NCBI GenBank assembly: GCA_031553615.1
Contig: JAVBLJ010000011.1
Location: 11,589 to 75,588, forward strand
Direction of reading: 5' to 3'
Length of the DNA: 64,000 nt
Origin: WQXF01 sp031553615
Lineage (GTDB): Bacteria; Bacillota; Clostridia; Christensenellales; Aristaeellaceae
The notes under the pieces are model-generated. The model was not told the DNA's origin, made no database searches, and was given only the letters and a program-made list of their open reading frames with translations. Both the position numbers and the translations under genes were made by a program. Shown here in pieces: positions 42,864 to 51,706 of this stretch (positions are counted from its first letter, which is position 1; each line of letters starts with the position of its first letter).

Positions 42864-43913
42864 ATGAAGAAGCGCTGGATGCTTGCGGTGCTCATCAGTT
42901 TCCTGGTGCTGCTATTTGCCTGCGCCGCAGTGGTGTTTGTGGCGGATCCTTTCCAGCATTATCGCCTGGCCAGCTGGTTTACGCCGGCCTACGACAACGG
43001 CGAGGAGGCCTACTACAACGCAGGCCTCGCACGCTATTCCGATTATGACGCGGTGCTGCTCGGTACCTCGATGGTGGAAAACACCAAGACCAGCCAGATC
43101 GATGCCCTATTCGGCACCAACAGCATCAAGCTACCCTTCGAGGGCGGCATGGCGACCAACCACGCCAAGGTCCTGCGTATCGCCTTCGATACGCATCAGC
43201 TTTCCGACGTGTTCTACGGCATGGATATGTACTCCTTCGTGCGCGATCCGGAGTATTCGAAGTTTCAAATGCCGCGTTACCTGTACGACAATAACCCCTT
43301 CAACGACGTGTTTTACCTGCTCAACGGCGACGTGCTGCTGCATCGCCTCCCCGCCATCCTCTACCATCAGCAGGCGGGCGACGCGCCCGAACCGACCACG
43401 CGCGACACCATGTACACTTGGGGCAAGCCTGAGGATTTTAGCGAGGAAAGCACCCTGGGCTCCTACGATTTTTCGCAGCCCGCGCAGGAAATGCTGGAAT
43501 CGGAAGCGTTCGCCGCCAATGTCGCGGCCAATTTTGAAAGGTACATCAAACCCTTCCTGGACGAGCACCCGGATACGACGTTCACCTTCTTCTTCCCGCC
43601 CTACAGTTCGCTGGAGTGGTACCGCTTCCAGCAGGTCGGTCACCTGGATGCGATCCTGTACACCAAGGAACAGCTAGCCGAGCTGCTGCTGGAATACCCC
43701 AACGCGCGTCTGTACGATTTCACCGCCAACCTCGATTGGATCGAGGATTTGAGCCTGTATACCGATCACTCGCACCACAGCCCCCAGGTCAACGAATGGA
43801 TCGTGGAGGAACTGGCCGGGGATGCCTTCCTGGTGCAGGACATCTATACTATTTACGAGAACAACGATGCCTTGATGGATGTGATCGACAATTTCCCGGT
43901 GCCCGGCCAATAA
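42864..43913 (+). CDS. SGNH-like (AlgX/DltD-type) acyltransferase partner, copy 1
   Basis: 349 residues. An N-terminal anchor (about 7-28) leads into VADPFQHYR. Catalytic elements are VLLGTSMVENTKTSQID with Ser69 (GDS-like block) and DHSH near the end (D301, H304). It is predicted to face outside and transfer the acyl group delivered by an MBOAT protein. GGAGGAGG precedes the ATG, 21 bp after MBOAT copy 2. Confidence 0.87.
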   Translation: MKKRWMLAVLISFLVLLFACAAVVFVADPFQHYRLASWFTPAYDNGEEAYYNAGLARYSDYDAVLLGTSMVENTKTSQIDALFGTNSIKLPFEGGMATNHAKVLRIAFDTHQLSDVFYGMDMYSFVRDPEYSKFQMPRYLYDNNPFNDVFYLLNGDVLLHRLPAILYHQQAGDAPEPTTRDTMYTWGKPEDFSEESTLGSYDFSQPAQEMLESEAFAANVAANFERYIKPFLDEHPDTTFTFFFPPYSSLEWYRFQQVGHLDAILYTKEQLAELLLEYPNARLYDFTANLDWIEDLSLYTDHSHHSPQVNEWIVEELAGDAFLVQDIYTIYENNDALMDVIDNFPVPGQ

Positions 43914-43938
43914 CTTTGCGCACAGAAAGGAGCCCGCT

Positions 43939-45156
43939 ATGCAAACTTCAAACCACAGCGAGATGCCTAACGGCGAAACGCCTCGCAATGACCAGCCCCA
44001 AAGCGAATCCAGCCCCTCCCCCGGCGCGGCTTCCCGGCGCAAGGCGCGCCGCTGGGTCATCGGCACCCTGATCGGCGTCGCGTTCCTGCTGGGCATCGTG
44101 GCCGCCATCGTCATCGTGGTGGACCCGTTCCAGCACTACCGCAAGGCCACCTTCTACGTGCCGCTGCTCGATCGCTCGCTGCAGCGCTATGTGAACGTCG
44201 GCCTCGCACGCAATTACGATTACGATACGCTGAGCCTCGGCTCCTCCATGACGGAAAACACGCGCACCAGCGATATCGAGGCGGCCTTTGGCGGCAAAGC
44301 GCTGCAGCTTGCCTTCCGTGGCGCCGCGCTGATCAACTACAGCGAAACGCTGAAGAGCGCGTTCAAAACCCACGAGATCAAGCGCGTGATCATGGCGATC
44401 GATGACATCAGCTATACCGACAGCCCCTTCACGGGCATCGGCGAGTTACCCGATTATCTTTATGATTTCAATATTTTCAACGACGTGAAATATTGGTTCA
44501 ACATGGACGTGCTGGCTCGCCTGCCCGAGCTGTACGAATACAACACCCAGGGTCTCGACCGGCCCAGCGAGCTGAACCTGGACATGTTATACAACTGGAC
44601 GGACGGCGTGATTTATGGCAAAGCGCGCGTATACACGCAATTCCAGCATTGGGATCACCCCAAGACCGCCGCCATGGCGGTGGAGGGCATCGCGCCCTCG
44701 GTCAAGGGCAACCTGGAGCGGCACCTGCTCCCCTTCGTGAAGGATCACCCGGAGACCGAGTTCCTGTTCGTCTACCCGCCCTACAGCACGCTGCAGTGGT
44801 ATCACACCTACCTATACGGCCAGGAGGATCGCTTCCTCTATGGTCGCACCGAATTCGCGCGCACCCTGCTCGCCTACCCGAACGTGCGCATGTATGATTA
44901 TCAGACCAACGAGGAATGGGCCACCGATTACGATCAGTACGCGGATTTCACCCACTACAGCGGCGCGATCAACACCGCCTACATCCAAGCGATGGGCCGG
45001 GGCGAGGATGAAATTCACAGCGTAGAAGAGATTGAAGCCAACAACGAAATCATCCGGGGCTTCATGCTCGACTTTGTGCCTCCCACCGAGGAGGAGATGC
45101 AAGCGCTTCACGAGGAAGCCCAGCAGCAAATCCAGGAAAGGTTGCAGTGGCAATAA
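43939..45156 (+). CDS. SGNH-like (AlgX/DltD-type) acyltransferase partner, copy 2
   Basis: 405 residues. It has a hydrophilic cytoplasmic tail of about 35 residues, absent from copy 1, then an anchor and VVDPFQHYR. The catalytic serine is S103 in LGSSMTENTRTSDI, and the D-x-x-H pair is D336/H339 in ADFTHYSG. The C terminus is an acidic, Gln-rich helix (EEEMQALHEEAQQQIQERLQ). It is paralogous to copy 1 and lies 25 bp after it. Confidence 0.87.
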   Translation: MQTSNHSEMPNGETPRNDQPQSESSPSPGAASRRKARRWVIGTLIGVAFLLGIVAAIVIVVDPFQHYRKATFYVPLLDRSLQRYVNVGLARNYDYDTLSLGSSMTENTRTSDIEAAFGGKALQLAFRGAALINYSETLKSAFKTHEIKRVIMAIDDISYTDSPFTGIGELPDYLYDFNIFNDVKYWFNMDVLARLPELYEYNTQGLDRPSELNLDMLYNWTDGVIYGKARVYTQFQHWDHPKTAAMAVEGIAPSVKGNLERHLLPFVKDHPETEFLFVYPPYSTLQWYHTYLYGQEDRFLYGRTEFARTLLAYPNVRMYDYQTNEEWATDYDQYADFTHYSGAINTAYIQAMGRGEDEIHSVEEIEANNEIIRGFMLDFVPPTEEEMQALHEEAQQQIQERLQWQ

Positions 45157-46274
45157 TGGATCAGCGGCCGAAAAGGAGAATCGGCGGGAGCGAACCGGTA
45201 TCCCGTCCGGCTTCGCGCGCGTCCGTTCCGCCGCCGGAGGAGTATTGGGGGCCTCAGGCGCGACAAACCCCCTTCGCCCCCGCCGTACCTTCCCGCCAAG
45301 CCACGCCCCCAGCCCAGCGAAAAGCCGCAGCCCCCGCGCAATCGCAGCGCCGCAATCGCGAGCCCAAACCTCACGACGATGGCTTGGATTGGAACGACGG
45401 CACCGCTCACCGCATGAATCCCTTGCTGCGTTTGGGGCTGGCCATGGCGGCCACGGGTATGGTGCTGCTGGCCTGCTATCTGCTGGTATACGCCAACCCC
45501 TTCGGACAGGCCGACAAATCAGGCTCTGCGGCCACGCCTCCTCTGCTACAGGCCACCGCGATGCCCGCGCTTTCCGCGCAGTCGCCCACACAAGCGCCCA
45601 CCCACAGCCCGACTCAGGCTCCCACGCGCGCGCCGAGCAGGACCACCGCAGCACCCGCAATCCAAAGCAGCGCAATCGGCAATGCCCTGCCCTTGCTGGT
45701 CAATCGCAATAACCCGCTGCCCGAGGATTACAAGCCCGGAAAGCTGGTCAAGCTGATCGACGTTTGCCCCTCCGACATCGTGAAGATCAAGGGCAAGGCC
45801 ATCGAGGGCGAGGCCGAGGCGGTTGAGGCGCTGATTCGCATGCTGCGCGCCGCCGTGGCCGATGGCCTTGGCAATTGGCAGATCAGCGCGGGCTACCGCA
45901 GCATACGCTACCAACAGCAGCTGCTGGACGAAAAGACTTCGGAGCTGATGAAGAGCAACGGCCTCTCCCGCGCCAATGCCCGCTCGGCCGCGCTCAAAAC
46001 CGTAGCACTCCCCGGCGCCAGCGAGCACCACACCGGCCTGGCCTTCGATGTAACCGTACCCGGCACCAGCTTTGCCGGCACGAAGCAGGCGCAATGGCTG
46101 GCCGAGCATTGCCACGAGTACGGCTACATTCTGCGCTACCAAAAGCACAAGGAAGAGATCACCGGCATTCTGGCCGAGGCCTGGCACTTCCGCTACGTGG
46201 GCATCCCCGCTGCGCTCACCATGTTCGAAAACGATTGGTGCCTGGAGGAATACGTGGCCAGCTTCTCAAACTGA
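45156..46274 (+). CDS. VanY-type D-alanyl-D-alanine carboxypeptidase, membrane-anchored
   Basis: 372 residues from the ATG overlapping the previous stop (TAATG). A cytoplasmic tail is followed by a transmembrane helix at about 90-112, then a Thr/Pro/Ala linker. The M15/VanY domain covers about 185-350, with QISAGYRSIRYQQQLL, zinc motif H291-x6-D298 (SEHHTGLAFDV) and E341/H344 in EAWHFRYVG. It trims D-Ala from peptidoglycan stems, limiting 4-3 cross-linking and making substrates for L,D-transpeptidases such as the one upstream. GTG at 45147, in frame and with a closer AGG, is an alternative start. Confidence 0.9.
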   Translation: MDQRPKRRIGGSEPVSRPASRASVPPPEEYWGPQARQTPFAPAVPSRQATPPAQRKAAAPAQSQRRNREPKPHDDGLDWNDGTAHRMNPLLRLGLAMAATGMVLLACYLLVYANPFGQADKSGSAATPPLLQATAMPALSAQSPTQAPTHSPTQAPTRAPSRTTAAPAIQSSAIGNALPLLVNRNNPLPEDYKPGKLVKLIDVCPSDIVKIKGKAIEGEAEAVEALIRMLRAAVADGLGNWQISAGYRSIRYQQQLLDEKTSELMKSNGLSRANARSAALKTVALPGASEHHTGLAFDVTVPGTSFAGTKQAQWLAEHCHEYGYILRYQKHKEEITGILAEAWHFRYVGIPAALTMFENDWCLEEYVASFSN

Positions 46275-46330
46275 CCTCCCGCGTTTTGTGCGACGCTTTC
46301 CCGGAACACTTTTCCCAGCATTCTCCGGCC

Positions 46331-46359
46331 TTGACTTTCCTGCGGAGTTGGATTACAGT
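46331..46359 (+). promoter_or_regulatory. Promoter of the mgtE leader transcript
   Basis: TTGACT (46331-46336), 17 bp, TACAGT (46354-46359). The start of transcription is predicted near 46366, more than 320 nt before mgtE. Confidence 0.75.
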
Positions 46360-46365
46360 AAGGGC

Positions 46366-46585
46366 GGTACAAAACAGGAAAGCATCCCAATCCCAAATAC
46401 TTGGTTCAGGAGGTGACAGGCGTGGAAGACCACGGTCACGACACGGGCATTCCGCGAAGTAGTACGCGAAAGCCGTCGGCCGCGCCTGTTCAATCCGCAT
46501 AGGCGGCGCAGGGGCGGCGGTAGCTTTTGCGTGCATGCACGGAATCCCGGGTCTGGAGCCAATCGCAACTCCAGCCCGGTTTTTT
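46366..46585 (+). promoter_or_regulatory. Structured leader with terminator upstream of mgtE, candidate riboswitch
   Basis: A 10-bp stem ACAGGCGTGG / CCGCGCCTGT (46416-46425 with 46480-46489) encloses a branched region. The palindrome CGTGCATGCACG and an intrinsic terminator follow: CCGGG-T-CTGGAG (46547-46558) with CTCCAGCCCGG (46569-46579), then six T. A terminator between promoter and gene implies conditional read-through. The M-box (ykoK) consensus blocks GTTAGGTGAGGCTCC and GCCAAAGCTC were not found, so the class is unrecognised; Mg2+ or another divalent ion is the natural guess. Confidence 0.65.
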
Positions 46586-46691
46586 ATGCCCATCGAAGGG
46601 CGGGTGTACGGACCCGAAGCGGGCTCGCATTCCCCGCCATTCGTTGGCGTTGCGTACCGGGCGGACAGAAACCGAAAGGAGCTGATTCGCC

Positions 46692-48044
46692 ATGGAGGAA
46701 AAGGAAATCCTGCTGGAATTCATTCGCTTGATCCAGGACGGCAAACTGGCCGAATTCAAAGCCTTGAGCCTGGAATGCCCGCCGGTGGACATCGCGGAAG
46801 GCATCGACTCGCTGGAGGACACGCAGCTTACGCTGCGCATCTTCCGCCTTTTGCCCAAGGATATCGCCGCCGATGTATTCTCTTACCTATCGCCCGAGCG
46901 GCAGCAGCTGATAGCCGAATCGGCTTCGGGCTTAGAAATGCGCCACCTGATCGACGAAATGTTCCTGGACGACACCGTCGATTTCTTGGAGGAAATGCCT
47001 GCCAACATCGTCACCAAGGTGCTGCAGAACGCATCGGAGCAGACGCGCAGCCTCATCAATTCCTTCCTGCGCTACCCCGAGAACAGCGCAGGCAGCCTCA
47101 TGACCATCGAGTACGTCGACCTGCACGAATACTACACGGTGCGCAAGGCCATGGATCACATCCGCCGCACCGGGGTCGAAAAGGAGACCGTGTACACCTG
47201 CTACGTGGTGGATCCGCAGCGCAAGCTGCTGGGCACCGTATCGCTGCGCAAGCTAATCGTCGCGCCGGAAACCGCCTACATCCGCGACATCATGGAGACC
47301 CAGGTGGTCTCCGCCAACACGCTGGACGATCAGGAGACCGTCGCCGAGGATTTCCGCCACTACGACCTGATGACCCTGCCGGTGTGCGACAACGAGGCGC
47401 GGCTGGTGGGCATCATCACCGTGGACGACATCGTGGACGTCATTCAGGAGGAGAACACCGAGGACTTCGAAAAGATGGCGGCCATCACACCCTCCGATGG
47501 GGAGTACCTCAAAACCGGTGTGTGGAAGCTGGCCTGGAACCGCATCCCATGGCTGCTGCTGCTCATGCTATCCGCCACGTTTACCGGCGCGATCATCGGC
47601 GGGTTTGAGAGCGAGCTGAGCAAGATGCTGATCCTCAGCACCTTCATCCCCATGCTGATGGACACGGCGGGCAACGCCGGTTCGCAGACCACCACGCTGA
47701 TCATTCGCGGTATGGCGCTGGGCGAAATCGATACCCCCAGCCTTTGGCGCGTCGTTTGGAAGGAAATCCGCGTGTCGGTCATCTGCGGCGCGACATTGGC
47801 CGCAGTGAACTTTGTGCGCATTCTGACGTTCAGCGAAGCCTCGATCTGGGTAGCGCTCACCGTGAGCCTGAGCGTCGTCTGCACCGTGTTCCTGGCCAAG
47901 CTGGTGGGCTGCCTGTTGCCGCTGGGCGCGCGCAAGCTGCGCATCGATCCGGCCATCATGGCCGCTCCGCTGATCACCACCATCGTCGACGCGTGCGCGC
48001 TCATGGTGTTCTTCGGCCTAGCCAAGCTTCTCCTTCACCTGTAA
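46692..48044 (+). CDS. mgtE: Magnesium transporter MgtE
   Basis: 450 residues in the standard order: N domain (about 1-130), CBS pair (about 135-255; TCYVVDPQRKLLGTVSLRKL, VDDIVDVIQEENTEDFEKMA) that senses cytoplasmic Mg2+, plug helix, and five membrane helices (about 275-448). The pore signature MLMDTAGNAGSQTTTLIIRG corresponds to the GGNAGxQ pore motif with a GG to AG change. AAAGGAG precedes the ATG. A MITE-like element begins at the last base of the stop codon. Confidence 0.96.
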   Translation: MEEKEILLEFIRLIQDGKLAEFKALSLECPPVDIAEGIDSLEDTQLTLRIFRLLPKDIAADVFSYLSPERQQLIAESASGLEMRHLIDEMFLDDTVDFLEEMPANIVTKVLQNASEQTRSLINSFLRYPENSAGSLMTIEYVDLHEYYTVRKAMDHIRRTGVEKETVYTCYVVDPQRKLLGTVSLRKLIVAPETAYIRDIMETQVVSANTLDDQETVAEDFRHYDLMTLPVCDNEARLVGIITVDDIVDVIQEENTEDFEKMAAITPSDGEYLKTGVWKLAWNRIPWLLLLMLSATFTGAIIGGFESELSKMLILSTFIPMLMDTAGNAGSQTTTLIIRGMALGEIDTPSLWRVVWKEIRVSVICGATLAAVNFVRILTFSEASIWVALTVSLSVVCTVFLAKLVGCLLPLGARKLRIDPAIMAAPLITTIVDACALMVFFGLAKLLLHL

Positions 48045-48206
48045 TACCAATTCCAATTAGGTTTAGCCAATAAGCCAGCGAGAGATTTTTACGTTCGGCT
48101 AGGAGTCCGAAGGAGGCGTAGCCAGCAGCTACGCTGACCGAGGCACGACAACGCCGATCGGATAAAGATCCGCTGGATTGTGCCAAAACGTTGTTGGAAT
48201 GGGTAT
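48044..48206. mobile_element. Family A MITE-like element, copy 1
   Basis: 163 bp with terminal inverted repeats of about 26 bp (left ATACCAATTCCAATTAGG..., right reading ATACCCATTCCAACAACG... on the other strand). Inside are a GCGTAGC-CAGCA-GCTACGC hairpin and outer CGGC...GCCG arms, so the whole element can fold back. It closely matches 63830-63991. TA flanks both ends. No coding capacity. It starts at the final A of the mgtE stop codon. Confidence 0.85.
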
Positions 48207-48309
48207 TATGCCTATGCTATGTGCCCCGCGCTCCCGTATGACAGTGAAACGACCCTTCCCTTTTGCATCCTCCCGCATCCTTTTGCACCCTTCTGCGCTG
48301 GATTCCTGC

Positions 48310-48338
48310 TTGCGGTCAAGCCGGGTTTGTATTATGAT
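48310..48338 (+). promoter_or_regulatory. Promoter of the 76-residue protein gene
   Basis: TTGCGG (48310-48315), 17 bp, TATGAT (48333-48338), about 50 bp before the ATG. Confidence 0.7.
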
Positions 48339-48391
48339 AGATCGAGCTTGGACGGCGTCGCAACGCCGCATCACAACGCAGGAGGTTTCAC

Positions 48392-48622
48392 ATGGCAGAC
48401 GAAAAAATGCAATCGATCGAGGAAGCGATGGAGGGCAAAACCAAGAAGGTCGCGAGCCGCCATGGCTGGGTGGGTTTCGTCGAGGGTACGGTGGTCAACT
48501 TCATGCTGGAGCACGATATCGAGAAGCTCACGCTGGACGATGGCGCGGGCAACAAGGCCAAGCTGACCCGGCTGAAGGACAACGCCGTGAAGGTGGAGTG
48601 CACCTCGGCCAACATCCTGTAA
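48392..48622 (+). CDS. Small protein of unknown function (76 residues)
   Basis: Short soluble protein: MADEKMQSIEEAMEGKTKKV, then a predicted beta-rich middle (WVGFVEGTVVNFMLEHDIEK) and a C terminus ending VKVECTSANIL. It has its own promoter, a strong CAGGAGG ribosome-binding site and a terminator, so it is very probably real. I do not recognise the family. The beta-strand pattern might suggest a small OB/SH3-like barrel. Confidence 0.78.
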   Translation: MADEKMQSIEEAMEGKTKKVASRHGWVGFVEGTVVNFMLEHDIEKLTLDDGAGNKAKLTRLKDNAVKVECTSANIL

Positions 48623-48640
48623 ACCGGAAATATTGGGTAT

Positions 48641-48674
48641 AAAAAAGCAGGCTTGCAATGCAGGCCTGCTTTTT
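48641..48674. terminator. Bidirectional terminator
   Basis: AAAAAAGCAGGC, 11-nt loop, GCCTGCTTTTT. It separates the convergent small-protein and oppA genes. Confidence 0.88.
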
Positions 48675-48695
48675 CGAACACCTTTACGTATACGC

Positions 48696-50315
48696 TTACT
48701 TGTCGTCCATGGTCACGTACTCCAGCAGCGGGTGACCGATGTCGTTCTTGATGAAGCCGTGGACGTAGGGCTTTGCGACGAAATCGTCGACGCCCGCGAA
48801 CTTGGGCGCGACCGGCATTTCATCGGCCAGCATCTTCTCGCATTCGATCATGAGCGCCTCGCGGGCGGCGGGATCGGTCTCCGCGACCAGCTTGTTCAGG
48901 ATCGCGTCGTAAGCGGCGCGGTTGGGCCACTGGTTCTCGTACGCGTTCGAGCCAGTGCCGTAGATTCTGAGGTTGGCGAGCGGATCGTCGAAATCGCCGG
49001 TGTAGCCGTTGGCGTCGATATCAAAGTTGCCCGCGTCCAGCTCATCCCAGAAGGCGCTGGATTCGATGGCCTTGATCTGCACCTGGTCGATGGTCAGGCC
49101 CAGGCCCTGCACCCACATGGCCTGCATGGCCTGCGCCACGGAGTTTGCGGTCGGGTCAGCCTGGATGACCAGCTCGATCTTCGGGAAGGTGGTGCGATCG
49201 GTGTATCCGGCCTCGTCCAGCAGGGCGTTGGCCTTCTCCACATCGTAGGCGAACAGGTCGCCCGCCACGTCGCGGTAGCTCTTGGAGGGATCGGTGACCG
49301 AGGGCTGCACGTAGGGCACGAAGCTCATCAGCGGCAGGTCGCGGGTCTTCATGATGCGATCGACCAGGAGCTGACGGTCGAAGCTCATCGAGAAGGCCTG
49401 GCGCACCAGCTTGTTGTCAAACGGAGCCTTCACGCAGTTAAAATCCGCATAGGATACGCGCAGTATGTAGACTGCGCCGTACTCCGGGGTCTCGCGGAAG
49501 GCTTCCAGCGCTTCGGCGTTGATGTTGTCCGCCACGTCGATTTCGCCGTTCCGGTAGGCGACCAGCTCGGCGTTGGAATCGGGCACGATCACGATATCCA
49601 CCGCATCCAGCGCGACCGCCGCGGCATCGTAGTAGTTGGGGTTCTTCACCAGCTCCAGCTTTTCCTTGATGCTGTAGCTCTTGAGCATGAAGGGGCCGGT
49701 GCAGAGGTAGGTCTCGGGGTTAGCGGTCCAGGGGTTCTCGGCAGTGCCAGCTTCCACGACTTCCTTCTTAACCGGGTAGAAGCCGGTGGAGGCGGTCACC
49801 TGCAGGAACCAGGGCATGGAGGCGACCAGGTCGACCTGCAGCGTGCGCTCGTCCAGCGCCTTTACGCCCACATCGTCCGCCGAGGCTTCGCCCTTGTTGT
49901 ATTCGGCGCCGTTTTTCAGGATGTACATATCCGAAACGGCCTTCGAGGCCACGTTCGGGTCGAGCACGCGCTTCCAGGCATACTCAAAATCGGCGGCGGT
50001 CAGCGGGCTGCCGTCGCTCCACTTGAGGCCCTCGCGCAGGGTGAACACGTATTGCAAACCGTCGTCCGACTTGGTGTGGGATTCCGCCAGCGCGGGAACC
50101 AGGGTCTTGCCGTCCGGACCTACCTTATAAAGGCCCACGAACAGCTGCTTGAGCACGGAAGAGGAGCGCGAGTAGGAGTTGAGAGAGGGGTCCATCTGCT
50201 GCGGATCGCCGCCAATCGGGTAGATCAGCTTCTTCTCGCCTTCGGCGGATGCCACGGTGGACATCATGCCCAGCGCGAGGAGCATCGCCATCGCCAACGC
50301 CAGTATCTTTTTCAT
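48696..50315 (-). CDS. oppA: Oligopeptide ABC transporter substrate-binding protein
   Basis: 539 residues of the SBP_bac_5 family: NPNYYDAAAVALDAVDIVIV, YRNGEIDVADNI, FDNKLVRQAFSMSFDRQLLV and FPKIELVIQADP are typical. The signal peptide ends VASAEGEKK with no lipobox Cys, unlike most Gram-positive binding proteins, so how the protein is retained is unclear. It is divergent from oppBCDF, each with its own promoter. It presumably feeds peptides to that permease. Confidence 0.93.
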   Translation of the reverse strand: MKKILALAMAMLLALGMMSTVASAEGEKKLIYPIGGDPQQMDPSLNSYSRSSSVLKQLFVGLYKVGPDGKTLVPALAESHTKSDDGLQYVFTLREGLKWSDGSPLTAADFEYAWKRVLDPNVASKAVSDMYILKNGAEYNKGEASADDVGVKALDERTLQVDLVASMPWFLQVTASTGFYPVKKEVVEAGTAENPWTANPETYLCTGPFMLKSYSIKEKLELVKNPNYYDAAAVALDAVDIVIVPDSNAELVAYRNGEIDVADNINAEALEAFRETPEYGAVYILRVSYADFNCVKAPFDNKLVRQAFSMSFDRQLLVDRIMKTRDLPLMSFVPYVQPSVTDPSKSYRDVAGDLFAYDVEKANALLDEAGYTDRTTFPKIELVIQADPTANSVAQAMQAMWVQGLGLTIDQVQIKAIESSAFWDELDAGNFDIDANGYTGDFDDPLANLRIYGTGSNAYENQWPNRAAYDAILNKLVAETDPAAREALMIECEKMLADEMPVAPKFAGVDDFVAKPYVHGFIKNDIGHPLLEYVTMDDK

Positions 50316-50418
50316 GCCGTTCCCTCCAACCTAATTAATGCGCGCCGCACAGCGCTCTCCCTCCCTCCATTTGGGAAGAATGAAAGAAGCGGCCGCGCAA
50401 GCTGCAAAAGTTAGCATG

Positions 50419-50447
50419 AATATAGCAGAAAGCACGAGTAATGTCAA
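50419..50447 (-). promoter_or_regulatory. oppA promoter
   Basis: On the minus strand, TTGACA (50442-50447), 17 bp, TATATT (50419-50424): near-consensus, as expected for an abundant binding protein. The leader is about 95 nt. Confidence 0.88.
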
Positions 50448-50544
50448 ATCCCAAACACGCCTCGTTTTCCCGCCGTGGATGCTCTCACACCCCCGTGCCG
50501 TTATGTCTCTCCCTTTTATCCGCCTTCTATATGGAAAGAAACTC

Positions 50545-50573
50545 TTGCCTATTGCTTTACAGGCTGGTATGAT
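50545..50573 (+). promoter_or_regulatory. oppBCDF promoter
   Basis: TTGCCT (50545-50550), 17 bp, TGG-TATGAT (50568-50573). A GC-rich hairpin (CGGACGG...CCGTCCG, about 50594-50621) lies in the leader. The 384-bp gap 50316-50699 holds this and the divergent oppA promoter; no small gene seen. Confidence 0.75.
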
Positions 50574-50699
50574 AAAAGGCACATATATGCTCACGGACGG
50601 CCTTTTCACGGCCCGTCCGCGACCCATCCATGCAAGTAAGGACCGCAAGCGCCTGCAAATATCCTTTTGCAATATTGCGCATCGATCGGAGGGACGCAG

Positions 50700-51626
50700 G
50701 TGTTCAAGTACATTCTCAAGCGCGTGATCGCAGGCTTAATCACCATTTTTGTGCTCATCACCGCCACCTTTTTCCTCATGCACGCCGTGCCGGGCAGCCC
50801 CTTTAGCCCCGAGGAGGAAAAGAAGGTGCCCAAGGCGGTTATCGAGGTCGTGCGCGCGCGCTATGGCCTCAACAAGCCGCTGGGCGAGCAATACCTGCAG
50901 TACCTCAGCAACGTGCTGCACGGTGATTTTGGCGTATCCTTCAAGCGGGAAAACGTTTCGGTAAACAAGCTGATCGACAAGGGCTTCCCGGTCTCAGCGC
51001 GGGTGGGCGGGCTGGCCATCCTGCTTTCGCTGGCGATCGGCGTGCCGTTGGGCGTGGTCTCGGCGGTCAAGCGCGGCCGATGGCCCGATTATGCGTCCAT
51101 GGTGTTCGCCACCATCGGTATCTCCGCGCCCGCGTTCGTGATCTCCGTGGTGCTGCTGTTCGTGTTTTCGATGCACCTGCACTGGCTGCCCTCCTTTGGG
51201 CTGACCAGCTGGAAGCATTACGTGCTGCCGGTGGTCTGCCTGGCCTTCCACCCCATCGCCTACATCGCGCGGCAAATCCGTTCCTCCATGCTGGATTCGC
51301 TGCAGATGGATTACACCCGCACCGCCCGCGCCAAGGGCGTGACCGAAGCGGGCGTCATATGGAAGCATGCGCTCAAAAACTCCATACTGCCGGTGGTCAC
51401 CTACCTGGGGCCGCTGGTGGCCGGCCTGCTGACGGGCAGCTTTATCGTGGAGCGGCTGTTCTCGGTGCCGGGCATCGGCCGTGATTTCGTAACCAGCGTG
51501 GCCGATCGCGATTACACCGTCATCATGGGCATGACAGCATTCTTCGGCATATTCGTCATCATCTGCAACATCGTGGTCGACATCTGCTACGCGCTGATCG
51601 ATCCGCGCGTAAAGCTGAACGACTAA
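50700..51626 (+). CDS. oppB: Oligopeptide ABC transporter permease, OppB type
   Basis: 308 residues, six membrane helices, starting MFKYILKRVIAGLITIFVLI. The EAA loop is DYTRTARAKGVTEAGVIWKH, the contact site for the ATPases. The start is GTG at 50700 with CGGAGGG in front. First gene of oppBCDF. Confidence 0.95.
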   Translation: MFKYILKRVIAGLITIFVLITATFFLMHAVPGSPFSPEEEKKVPKAVIEVVRARYGLNKPLGEQYLQYLSNVLHGDFGVSFKRENVSVNKLIDKGFPVSARVGGLAILLSLAIGVPLGVVSAVKRGRWPDYASMVFATIGISAPAFVISVVLLFVFSMHLHWLPSFGLTSWKHYVLPVVCLAFHPIAYIARQIRSSMLDSLQMDYTRTARAKGVTEAGVIWKHALKNSILPVVTYLGPLVAGLLTGSFIVERLFSVPGIGRDFVTSVADRDYTVIMGMTAFFGIFVIICNIVVDICYALIDPRVKLND

Positions 51627-51706
51627 GCGGCGCGCCGCGTCTCGAACCACGCATTCGGCGAACCACGCATTCGGCATAGCCGCATTCCATTATCGGAGGC
51701 AGAAGC

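Noticed and set aside
46366..46585. M-box riboswitch for mgtE
   Set aside because: The conserved GTTAGGTGAGGCTCC and GCCAAAGCTC blocks are missing, so only a structured leader is claimed.
48633..50414. 593-codon open frame on the plus strand
   Set aside because: Antisense to oppA; starts inside a terminator and shows no motif.
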